Origin: Apostichopus japonicus
Lineage: Eukaryota; Echinodermata; Holothuroidea; Aspidochirotida; Stichopodidae
Length of the DNA: 64,000 bases
Assembly (NCBI RefSeq): GCF_037975245.1
Contig: NC_092565.1
Span: forward strand, 5,030,499-5,094,498
Direction of reading: 5' to 3'
Under the pieces are notes generated by a model. The model was given only the letters and a program-made list of their open reading frames with translations, did not search any database and had not been told where the DNA came from. The translations under genes were made by a program, and so were the position numbers. This document shows, one piece after another, positions 12,901-24,900 of the stretch; positions within the stretch are counted from its first letter, which is position 1; every line of letters starts with the position of its first letter.

Positions 12901-15900
12901 TATGGTAACGTTACATTCACTGGGAAACATAATAATTTTGAAAATTTAGAGAGCGTACTCGAGATGCGTACTCAATCTGCATGTTTATGTACTAGAAACA
13001 TGTATGGGTTATTATAATTACATATTTCCATATGTACTCGTTATGACCATTTGCTAAATTCCTACAAGGTAATTATGATCAATGTATCTCGTAAGTACAC
13101 TCGTATGTACTCAACCATTTCATGAACATGAACATGATACATTTGCAGGATAATTTTTTGAAGCATGTACTGTTGGTTGTGTTATGGTTGAGTTATGGTT
13201 GAGCTTATGGTTGGTATTACAGTTAAGTTATGGGTTAAGTTGGATTAGAGGGTAAACTCTTGATCACCTAGTCCTCAAGGACTGTTGAGAATGTTGTAAA
13301 ACTAGCAATGTTTTGTGGTGTATGTAATATCCATAATCACACACAAGTTGCACAGCCTATTATATTACGTAGTTGCTCATAAAATACTGAATTTGTCATA
13401 AAAGGATACTTTTTAATAAATTGACAATGTTTGCAATTTGCGTGTTCAACTAAAGAAAGACTTCTTTTTATTGTCTCTTCATCAAATGTAAACATATTTT
13501 CCACTCTAATTGTTGTTGCTGTCTTTTGTTTTCAGTCACCTACATCCAACAGGTCCTAGATCACCTCGCTAGAAACGAATATGGATCCTTAGCAACCATC
13601 GTAGGTCGTTACTATGCCATGGACAGAGACAAGAGATACGAAAGGATCAAAATCGCATACGAAGGTCTAGTGCAGGGTACAGGTGAAAGCTGCACTAAAG
13701 AGAATGTGGTTCAGGTAAACTAAGTGATTTGAAATTTTTGGTGTGACACTTTCAAGGACGTTTATACAAGCATGGATTATAAACAGTGCTCAGTGGCAAA
13801 TGTGAAATCAATAAATATGTAGCTGATATCGTTGATTTCTTGTAACAAAATGTGATGATATTGGACTCCCAGTAGCATCTGGTAGAGGTTAATGCTAACA
13901 GATATTGCCCTGGGGATTGATAAACAGTTACTGTCGGCTACGAAGCCCTCAGATTACGGTTTCGATCTCTCCTATGAAACATGGAAGACGTCCAGTTGGT
14001 TCTGTCGATACATTTTCTCTACCCAAATTCAAGTAATTACAAAACGCCAAAATGGTTATTTTTAAACATGTTAGTATAAGTTTTATCACATGTTAGAGAT
14101 TTCAAAGCTGTTATTTAAATAAACATCATCACGAGACCGTTCTGATTCTAAATCTCACCAAAATCTGGGCGATGGCAGACTTGCCCTAGAATCTGGAGGG
14201 CGACTTCTATGATGGGATATTGTATTTGAACTGCTGATTGGTAGAATTAAAAGCTCCCCCAAAATAACAAACACAAAATATCACTGTGAAAGAGTACATT
14301 GTTCAAAAGACCCAATCACGAGTGAAGTGGAGAAATTTTCAAGTATGCTTCGGCTTAGTGCATGCCCTATGACATCGAACGCCAGCATCCTAGAATCTCC
14401 TTGTTCTGGAAGGATTTAATATAGACGATGTAAGACTTCTTCTTTATAACTTTCCAGGGAAGCATAAACAAACAAATAAAGCTGATTATCTATGAGGGAC
14501 TTCTAAATAAGGAGCTTATAACTGAGTTAGAAACTTTATTTTTGGTTTTGTTTTGCTTTTATTTTTAGTATTGTATAGAATTATTGAGTAATATTTCTTT
14601 TGCATGTTCATTCATTTCATTTTACTACCAATCCCACATTTTTCATTGCTACTTGTATTTGAAGAAACCATCGGCAAAGAAGATGTTTCCTTGAGGCCGT
14701 TTTGAATATTTATCTTGAATTGTAACATGAAATGTTACCGATATTTATAATTGACAAAAAACTACAATTGCAAACCATATTGTGCAGGTACAGTTGGGAA
14801 ATGTCAATGACAACTAACTTACTTCCATTCAATGTTAGCTCTTTCTATGTAGGAAATGTTCTGGAATTTGCCCTTGGATGGCCAGAAATCCAACCCCAAA
14901 GATTTCACACATATTGTTGAGTACAGCTTGCCATCAACCTTGGATTGGTATTTCTGTCCACTAATGGTGTCAAATAACATGTTTACAATATATGACAATG
15001 TTGTCTAACATCATAAGAGGGTGTTCTGTTGTCTGTATCAAGCCCCCCCCCCCCACAAAAAAAAATTATTAATATTTATAGCCTGGACTGAGGAGACCCA
15101 CATTATCATCAACGAAACCTAATAGAGCAAACCAGAATCCAAGAGACTAATGAGCATTACATCTTGAAGCGTTGGAAAAGCTATGGAACCATTTTTGTTA
15201 GAAATCTAATTTGTTTTCTTTTCTTGGAGTTTGACATATGAAATCTAACTTCTGCTTAAAAAATCACCCATTCAAATAGTGATACTGTATCAAATAGTGA
15301 TAGTGTATCTTCCCTCCCAGTTGGTTCAGTCTCGGTACCAAAAAGTCGGTGATGAGAAGCAATCCGACGAGTTCCTCACCCCGATCGTTGTGGATTCTAA
15401 CGGGCGTATCCAAGATGGAGACACGCTCATTTTCATAGATTTTCGGGCGGACAGAATGAGAGAGATAGTGGAGGCGCTGGGAGTGAAACCGCAGTTTGAT
15501 ACGAGCTCTGTCCCCAAAGATTTGGTCAGTATTGAAACATCCCGTGTTCGGATAAAATATTTTTTTCAAAATTGGGAGATGTTAAAATGATGTGAGAGAT
15601 ATGAGAGTTATTTGTTTGTCTTGACAATGGTGAAATTCCGTTACCTTGGAGGCATTTTCCTTTCTTTGTTTTGTTTCCCTGCCATACAGGTGAATGTAGT
15701 TTAAAGAAAGGAGATCTTGTTTCCATGGCAACTTGCCTGTTGTAAATCATTCTCTAAAGGTTCTTTGGACTCTCTTGAGGGAGACGCAAAACCCTACCAT
15801 CTGTATGAATGATTGTGATAAACAACATGTTTTAAAACATTGTTGCTGTAACCTAGAGTTGTGGAAAGAATGCATTTCCCCCCCCCACCCCATAAATCAA

Positions 15901-18900
15901 TGTATGAAAGAACATATTTTGTTGTCTCCCAACAGTCTGTGGTTACTATGAGCCAGTACAAAGAAGAATTCCCATTTCCCGTTATCTTTTCACCTCAAGA
16001 ACCTTTTAATGTTCTGGCTGAGTGGCTGTCGAAGAACTCGATACCGCAGTATCACTGTGCGGGTGAGTTGCTCCGACCAGTTATACACGTAGGGCTGCCA
16101 TCTCTCACAGATTTGCATTCATTTATCTCCCGGTTTGGTTTTGTCCTAAGATGAACATGTCTGGAAATGTTGTCTAGATAAAGTATTGCTAAACATATTT
16201 GATTTTTAAAACAGTTTATATGTAGTCTGTATCTCAGATGGTGGAGTGTGATGAGTCTTATATGCTATGATAATGTTGAATAATGTTTGATATAAAAGTT
16301 GATTGACCTCCCTTCATCTGCATAATGAATATTCACACATATGAAAAGTTGTTTTATTTTGAAAATTTAATACTCAAACATATAAACAAAGCTTGAACTT
16401 CAGTTTGATTGGCTTTATTCCATAGAAACTGAGAAATATGCTCATGTGACATTTTTCTTCAATGGTGGGAAGGAACTGCAGTACACTGGAGAGGAGCGTT
16501 GCATGGTGCCTTCGCCGAAGGTTGCGACCTATGACCTCAAGCCTGAAATGAGTGTTGCTGGAGTAGCTGAAAAGGTTTAGTACATAGGCAATTTTTTTTC
16601 AATTACTGTCAAACATTGACACCTTGTATGGAATTCTTGATGAAGGGAAATGAAGAAACAATGTATATGATATATTGTTTTGAAAATAATTGTAAATATG
16701 CAAGAATGTCTAATTCGAATATGTTTTTTCTTTCTATTTTTTAGATGGTGGAAACCATTGGAAGTCGTAAATATCCCTTTGTAATGTGCAATCTAGCTCC
16801 ACCTGACATGGTTGGACACACTGGTGTATATGAAGCAGCAGTTGAGGCTTGTACCCATACAGGTTAGATCATACTTAACAGAAAAGCAAATATCATTACT
16901 GTATGATTTAATGCGCACATAGTAATATGACATTGCTATGTGCCCTTGTGATCTAAACGGTCAGTCTAAGAAAGAGGGATTTTTGTTAATTATCTAGGTG
17001 GCATTGTCATTGTGACATTGTTATGTGTTGTTGTAATAGTTGCAGTGTCATTGTAAATTGGTATGTGCCATTGTTATAGTTGCATTGTCATTGTGACATT
17101 GTTATATGCTATTGTAATAGTTGCATTGTCAATCTGACATTGTTATGTGCCATTGACTTTGTCATTGTGAAATTGTTATGTGTTGTTGTAATAGTCGCAA
17201 TGTCATTGTGACATTATTATGTGTTGTTGTAATAGTTGCATTGTCATTGTAAATTGGTATGTGCCATTGTTATAGTTGCATTGTCATTGTGACATTGTTA
17301 TATGCTATTGTAATAGTTGCATTGTCAATCTGACATTGTTATGTGCCATTGACTTTGTCATTGTGAAATTGTTATGTGTTGTTGTAATAGTCGCAATGTC
17401 ATTGTGACATTGTTATGTGCTATTGTAATAGTCTTATTGTCATTTGTGACATTGTTATATGCCATTGACTTTGTCATTGTGACATTGTTATGTGTCATTG
17501 TAATAGTCGCATTGTCATTGTGACATTATTATGTGTTGTTGTAATAGTTGCATTGTCATTGTAAATTGGTATGTGCTATTGTAATAGTTGCATTGTCAAT
17601 GTGACATTGTTATGTTCCATTGACTTTGTCATTGTAACATTGTTATGTGTCATTGTAATAGTCGCAGTGTCTCAGTGTCATTGTTATGTGCCATTGTGTT
17701 ATGAATTGCCATTTTGACAGTGTTATTTTTCCTTTTTATTGTGACATTGTCAACGTCACATTGTTATGTGTTATCACGAGTGTTAGTTGTTCTTTGACAA
17801 GTCTTATTTGTCATTTTGCTGTTGTTATTGGCCATTGTGTTATGAAATGTCCTTTCAACAGTGTTATTTTTTATGTCATTGTCATTTTATCATTGTAAGT
17901 TTTTTTGACATGTTTTCAATGTCAGATTGCCATTGTGCCATTGTGATTTTGACCTTTTCAAAGATTTTGCCATTGTGACATTATATCCTCTAGGAGATGA
18001 CTGTAGAGTCAGACAAACTCGGGAGAATTTAGCAACTTCCAAATTAATCAAGATTAACAATGACCTCAAAGTTTGTTTGGTTTTAATAGGTTCCAAGTTA
18101 TCCACAGAGTACATTGCTTTCTGTTAATGCTACAGAACACAATGGGATGACCCTCTTTTACTTTTAATTAAAACGATGAACTAAGTAGATTTTCTCCACG
18201 TTCCTAATTACTGCAGGTAGAAACATACACATGGCCATTTGTAATCTCAATAAAATAGAAATATAATTTTGCTGAGAGATTAGCACATAAAGTTAGTTTA
18301 GCATGAGATGTCCTTGAACTTCAGGAGTCTTCTGGCGAAACTGGGAGAGTTGGGCAAGGCTCGGTATTAACATCAAATATGACATTCCTAGCCTGTGGTG
18401 TTAAAAGAAGTTGTTAATGTTATCTGCATTTTAAAAGTTCCACCCCAAAAAACAGGGAGCTCTTTCAACAACCAGTCGTTTTAAATGTAGGTTGTGATTT
18501 TCTAAACTCAATAATAAAATTAGATCAATCAAATAAGATGGTCGATACAGTGATAAAAAAAGGCTGTTAATTTTATCGGCATTGTTAAAGTCCAACCTAG
18601 CAAAACAGTTAACTCTTTTCCCAAGCACCAGTCATTTCAGATGTAGGTTGTCAGTATTTTAAATCCAACAACAAACTTGGATCAATCGAGTGAGATGTCG
18701 ACAGTTGGCACCGTTCCCTGATTGGTCGAAGCTGTCACACCCGTTTTTGTTTTTTTAATATTCCAAACCTTCTGTCTGGGTTCCAACTTACAGGGGACGT
18801 GTGATTATTATGGATCCATTTTGTGACGGTGTTGACAATAAGCGATTCGTCAGTTAACATTGCCATTGTCTCGTGATAGATTTTTAGCAGTTGTCCCAAA

Positions 18901-21900
18901 GTGGGATAGTTGTCACCTTGTTGTTTTTTTGCCCTCTCACTGTTGCGTTTAATTAGCTGAGGTGTCAGATCCTGTTTTTGAATTAGCAAAGCCGAGATCT
19001 ACATCTGCGAAGGCTTGGCCCGACAGATTTGACATTGTGCTAGATATGTTCGTAGATGAGGAATGCCACATAATTGAGAGAGAGAGAGATATGTCAAAGT
19101 AAAGAGTGACAAAGACAGCTTAAATATGTTGCAGATCACAGCAACCAACCCTTTCTTGAAACCTGACTCTTTCAGATGGACTCATAAAAATATGATATTA
19201 AGGAATAAAGAAATAGATTTTGCAAAAAAATTTGAAAACGTTCCAGAAATTGCAAGGTCTTTTAAACGAATTTAGAAATCTGACCGAGCTTCCATTGGAT
19301 AGACTTTGTTTTATTTGCTGCATAATAATCTCTTAGAGCAGGTTATGAGTACCCATTTATGCAGTTTGTGAGGGTTTCCACTAGCTAGACACCTTTGAAG
19401 CACCTGTTGGAAGATGCCTGAAAGTGAACTAATGTGCCACCTAGGCTGTAAACTTATTTTCTTTGAAAACCTTAGATTCTTAGGAGGGTGGAAGGGCATG
19501 TGGGGAGGGTGTGGAAGATGGGGGGGGGGGAGATAGGTGGGTGAGGCTCGTAAGTTTAAGTCTTAAGTAACTGTTTCTCAAGTACCAAGTTATCAGATAA
19601 CAATTTTGTTTTTCACAAACTTAATTGAACATTAATTGGGCTCAATTCCTGTCAGGGTCTTACAAAGGATTGGCTACACTGTAGCAGTTGACATGGGGGT
19701 AATAAGTTGGACTGGGCATGTTGGAAATGTGGTACGTTGTCTCCCTTGCTTGTATCGTTGCTGGGAGACTTGATAAATGATATTGGCAAAATACTGCAGA
19801 AATTGTACAAAATGTTGTATTCCATAATTGGATATACAAGTATAGAGGTGTATTGTATTGTCCCCCCACTATTGAGAGTGTGGATGGCAAACAGCACTTT
19901 TATACTCCTCCAAATTTTTGTCTTATCTGGGTTGGCTGGAAACTTTGAATTGATAGCAAAATATAGTTCCAGGCAATCAGAAGATCAAATTCTTATTTTC
20001 ATATGTACCTCATAATCTTTGAAATTTCCCGGAGAGAGCAAACAGAATTTATTTCATATGAAATAGCTCTACTAAATACTCTACAAGACTGCTAAAATAC
20101 TTTTAAAATAGATAGTTGGGGCACCCATAAAAATGAGAATCTTTTTTGGAGGAGGGTACGGAAAAAAACCAGCCTGCTCTCTGCCTTGTCCCCTTTGTTA
20201 TTCTTCCTATGCCTCTGATTATGAAATATCTAAATTGACCAAAATGTTATTTGAAATTTGTTGAAAGGGAATAGGCCTAAACTAACAAAGATAACAACTT
20301 AAATTCAGCATCACGATGACCATGGAAATGACTCATAACCCCTTCTCCCCAACCCCAACTACCAGCCAAAACCCTGCCACCCACCTCACTCAACTTAATT
20401 AATGACAATAGGAGTGGGTCTAGCCCCTTCTACCCATTCCCCACCCGCCAGCCGAAACCCTATTCTCTCAGTAAAAATTAATGTGGTGATTGATATCTAG
20501 TAGTTCGTTTTTAACCTTTTTTGTTGTAAAATATGATAAAGTTTTGAAGCATAAATTGTTCCTAAAACTTAACAGACTCAGTAAAATAAACGTCTTATGA
20601 AAGTCTACATCCAGGAACAAATCAGCCATCTGAAACAGAGTTTGGTCTAAATCTATTTCTTTGCCATATTTTTTTTTATTATAAGGATAGGTCTTACTAA
20701 TTATCAACAGAGCTGACAGCGAAATGGTAGGGGTGTCCTCTGAGCATAGCTATCATTTCTCCTTTCACAGTCTGAACCCCCGAACCCTTATCCTCTCCCC
20801 TTCTTTATCCCAAAACCCCCGAACCCTTATCCTCTCCCCTTCGTTATCCCAAAACCCCCGAACCCTTATCCTCTCCCCATCGTTATCCCAAAACCCCCGA
20901 ACCCTTATCCTCTCCCCATCGTTATGCCAAAACCCCCGAACCCTTATCCTCTCCACATCATTATCCCAAAACCCTTCAAAATTATGTACACTGACTGAGG
21001 CGACAGCTGAACTTTGCTGTAGACCTGTTGTACTGTCTGTGGACCCGATGGATAACCTTTTCAGTTTCGTCCTTGTCTGTGTTTATTGCGAACCGTACTA
21101 CTACTACTAGTATTACTACAGAGGGATCACTGGTATCCATGCCTAAACGATAATTTCAGACATCGGAGACCCTGAAATCATCTCACCTGCTGTTCACAGT
21201 AGTTTACCTTCCAAGCTGTGTTTAAGTCCCTTCTGGGAAGTGGATCAAGGCAACAGCTAAGGTCGAAGTAGTATTTCAGTAGGTTGCCATGGTTTCAGTG
21301 TTATTGTACTTCTATGTAGGCTACTACCAGTAAACAAACAATGTGTACAGTAGTAATTGTTTCATATAGTAAATTATAGTTTATAAAATACATACTTGAG
21401 TTATGTTTATTTCAGCAAACTAACTGTCATTTCAAAATAGTATTTTTACCAAGATGCCCCGTAAATGAGCACAATATATTAAAACGTATGTCTCTTTGAT
21501 CAAATATGTTAGTTCTGCAAAGATTCATTTTAATGTCAAATATCAAGGTAGTAACCCTATGGCCTAACGCACTTTCACAGCATATGTGCCTAAGGCTATC
21601 CTAAGTTTATTTTGCATGTCAAACATCAACAGTTAGTGATGTATGACTTAGCTACCACACTTTCACAGCATATGTACCAAACCTTAACCTAATTTCATGT
21701 AAACCTCTGGGTCAAAGTGACTTCCACTGATGTTAGTAAGTCACCTGCAGGAGAAAGTGGCAGAGGGGGAAATTGGCTATTCTAGTCATTTAGTTTTATT
21801 GGATTGAAAAATGGAAAGAAATGAGGTGATGACATAAAGGTGACCATATTCTTTTTGTCATATTGCAAAGCCCTCATGTTCAACCAGAAAGTGCACACAG

Positions 21901-24900
21901 GGCAGAATTTTGTGTGTGACGTGGTCATATATCATACCCCCAAATTTAGCAACGGATGGACGTCACTCGCTTGCAGAAGTGAGTCTGTATTGATCCTTGC
22001 TCTTATTCGCATTGTTGGATCACACCTTTCAAGGTTTTCCCTGACAATATTCTGACTAGCTTGAATAGACCAGTAAACACTTTAAAACAATAGAATAATA
22101 CCAACAGCTGGTTGCTTTATATGGGTGTGGGCAGGGCAAGCATTAATTTCAACAGATAGGTGGAAAAAACTTTCCTTTTGTTTTAGTGTTGTGGAATTGA
22201 TCCAATCTAAACTTCTTTTTTTTTAAATTTTAATGGCAGATTTCAAACCAATTTTTTAGTCTACAGAATACTGCGCAAGAGGAGTTGCTCATATGTTGGT
22301 GGATTGCCCCCACCCCTTTTTTGGGGGAATACAACGTGGAAAGCATTCACACAAAGACCATGCAGGACAAAATTATTAAAACAAAAGAAGAAATTAGGTC
22401 ATTGCAAATTTGATTGCCGTTCCCATCAATCAAATTCTGATTATTCATTGGTTGCACTTGTTATTTCGTCATTAACAGAAAGCGACTCAAATTTCAATGG
22501 GAATTAAAAAGGAGAAACATGATGAAATAAAACTAAACATTTTACTTCGTCAGAAAATGACCTTTTCTTAGAGGATTTAGGGGTCTCTTCATAGGAATTA
22601 AGATTTTAGAAGGATATGTGATGTAACAATGACTTATATGAATGTTTTGTTGCTTCATCAGGAGAAATTCAGGAGAAGTTTCTTGGGGTTTCTTTATTGA
22701 ATAATTAAGGAGGTTTTAGAAAATTAGCATTGAAGTGTTGATTTTACTTGAAATAAAATTTCTGGCATCTAGTGATAGGGAATATGAATTAAAGACTGTG
22801 CAGCAAAAATCAACATTCCTGTTAACTCTCACTGTTATTACCTTGAGACTCGCAGATGATTTTTTTTTTTGTGTACCGACTCACAGTGGAATCCTCACAT
22901 CTCACGTGGAAAAATCTTTAAAAGAAGAACTGGTGAAACAGAGTAAAGCTGATTTACACAGAGTTGTGTTTTAATAAAAGAGATGTAGTTTGTTTTTTTT
23001 GCATTTAACTTTTAGGACACTCTGTAAAGTGTACAGATTTTGGGCATTAATCCTCCATTATGCTTGTTTATCCATTTATTTCCCAGTATTTCACCGCTCA
23101 ATACTGCAATCAGACAGTATTTCACAGCATTTCCTGTCCTTGGTATTTCTCAGCTAGGTATTCCAGCTGGGATGAAGTAGTTTTACAGTATGATACATTA
23201 TGATGTACCCCCCTCAGACCTGCCCATTCCCCTCTCTCCCTCCCTCCCTGCATTCCCCCCCATCTCTCTCCTCCCACCCCTTCCTCTACTCACTACATCC
23301 CTCCTAGTATTACAGATGTTGAAACAAAAATTTGGCTTCTGTAGTTGCTTAAGTGGTTCTTTGACCACACTCTGTAGCTAACTATACATGTGGGAGAAGC
23401 GGAAGGGCTTGTAACTCTATACTCTGTATGTCGGGTGGCTATCGATATTACAGTATTAGCTCAATTTTGACTGTTTTACAATCTGACAAGACCAGATGGG
23501 AAAACTGAAGATTTCTCCTGTCTGGGAAAAAAACCCATCTTACTTTTGGCTGTATGGCCAGGGATCATACCCAGGATTTAAATACTAAGTTTCATTGCTG
23601 CTTTTACCTTCCCCTTTACTTGACCACAGACTGCTGATTCTTGTCATGCTGCTGAGAAATCGTGACAGTTTCGCACCTCTGATCAGAATAAAAGTTTGGT
23701 GTTATTGATTCTGCTTTCACAGCTATTAAACACTCCCATAAAAAATAGGATAATACTACATATTAAAACACCTGTCTTGATGCCATGGAAAAAACTGAAC
23801 TGAAATCAATAATTTGTAGTGGTAGTCCAGCACAGTCCTCTTGTAATTAAATGTTGTAATTAAATGCAGAAATATGATTAAAACTATTTCAATGCCTTTT
23901 TGAAATGATTGTCTGCTTATGTGGCTATTAAAGTATTCTCTAAAGCTGGCACTTGAGTATTTCAATTCATGGTCCCTTATTTTTTTTATGAATGAGGAGT
24001 TTGTGGGGAGGGGGGGGGCAGGGGGTGGAGGATTTCTCTGACCAAGGGCAATGAGCATGATAATTGAACATTTCTTACCAAACTCTGACAGAGTCAAAAC
24101 AGTCAAACAAACTTTCACCAGACTGTGTACCTCTGCATGACCCACTCCTTTGTAGTGAACATTTGAAGTATGGGTCCAACCAATGTTCGCAATAGGATGC
24201 TTTGGTTACAAAATCTTATGGAGTTTAATTTAATGGGCCTTGCAATCTCAGAGATGATGTTGGTGGGGTTAATTTGGGCCTTTAATAAAGTATACTGCCA
24301 TAATTAATACAATGTCATGTTAGTGATGGAATTTTATTTGTTCACGTAGATAAAATATTTATTTATTAATGTAAATCAAATGTCATTTCTTGATTCTGAA
24401 AATTATGTAGACACATTTTCTTCAATGCAATCTATGTGATTTTGCCAGCTATTAATCATTAAATTAATCATTTGATATTTTTATTTAAAAGAAAAAAGAG
24501 GATCTGAGGTGTAGTGGATAAGCTAGTGTGTATCGTACAGCTTCTCTTTTGACATATCAGAGACTTTAATTGATATGTATACAGTAATCTCATGTAGGTC
24601 TACCATCATCCATGTTCATGGTGGCAGCAGACAACGTAAGGTGGCAGCAGACAACGTAAATTCCTCTGTTTCAAAGAAAGTAGGACTGCTTTGGTAATAC
24701 CTGTTGTTGAATAATGCAACATAAACTGAGTCCCTGGGGATCTGCATCAGATGGTTATGTTCCCAGTAAATGGTTGCCACCAATTTGCAATCAATTCATG
24801 ACACAGCTACAGTTTTGATGGTGTCATGTTGTAGCAACAGTCACCTCATAATTAGAACTTATGTAAGTTTATGAATATTCATAACTGGGTGTAAACAAAT

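Noticed and set aside
16970..20975. CRISPR array
   Set aside because: Repeats are contiguous or diverged with no unique equal-length spacers, and the sequence is a eukaryotic intron.
20724..21110. 128-codon frame with [13 protein letters not shown] repeats
   Set aside because: It covers the 39-bp minisatellite in a mutase intron and has no coding context.
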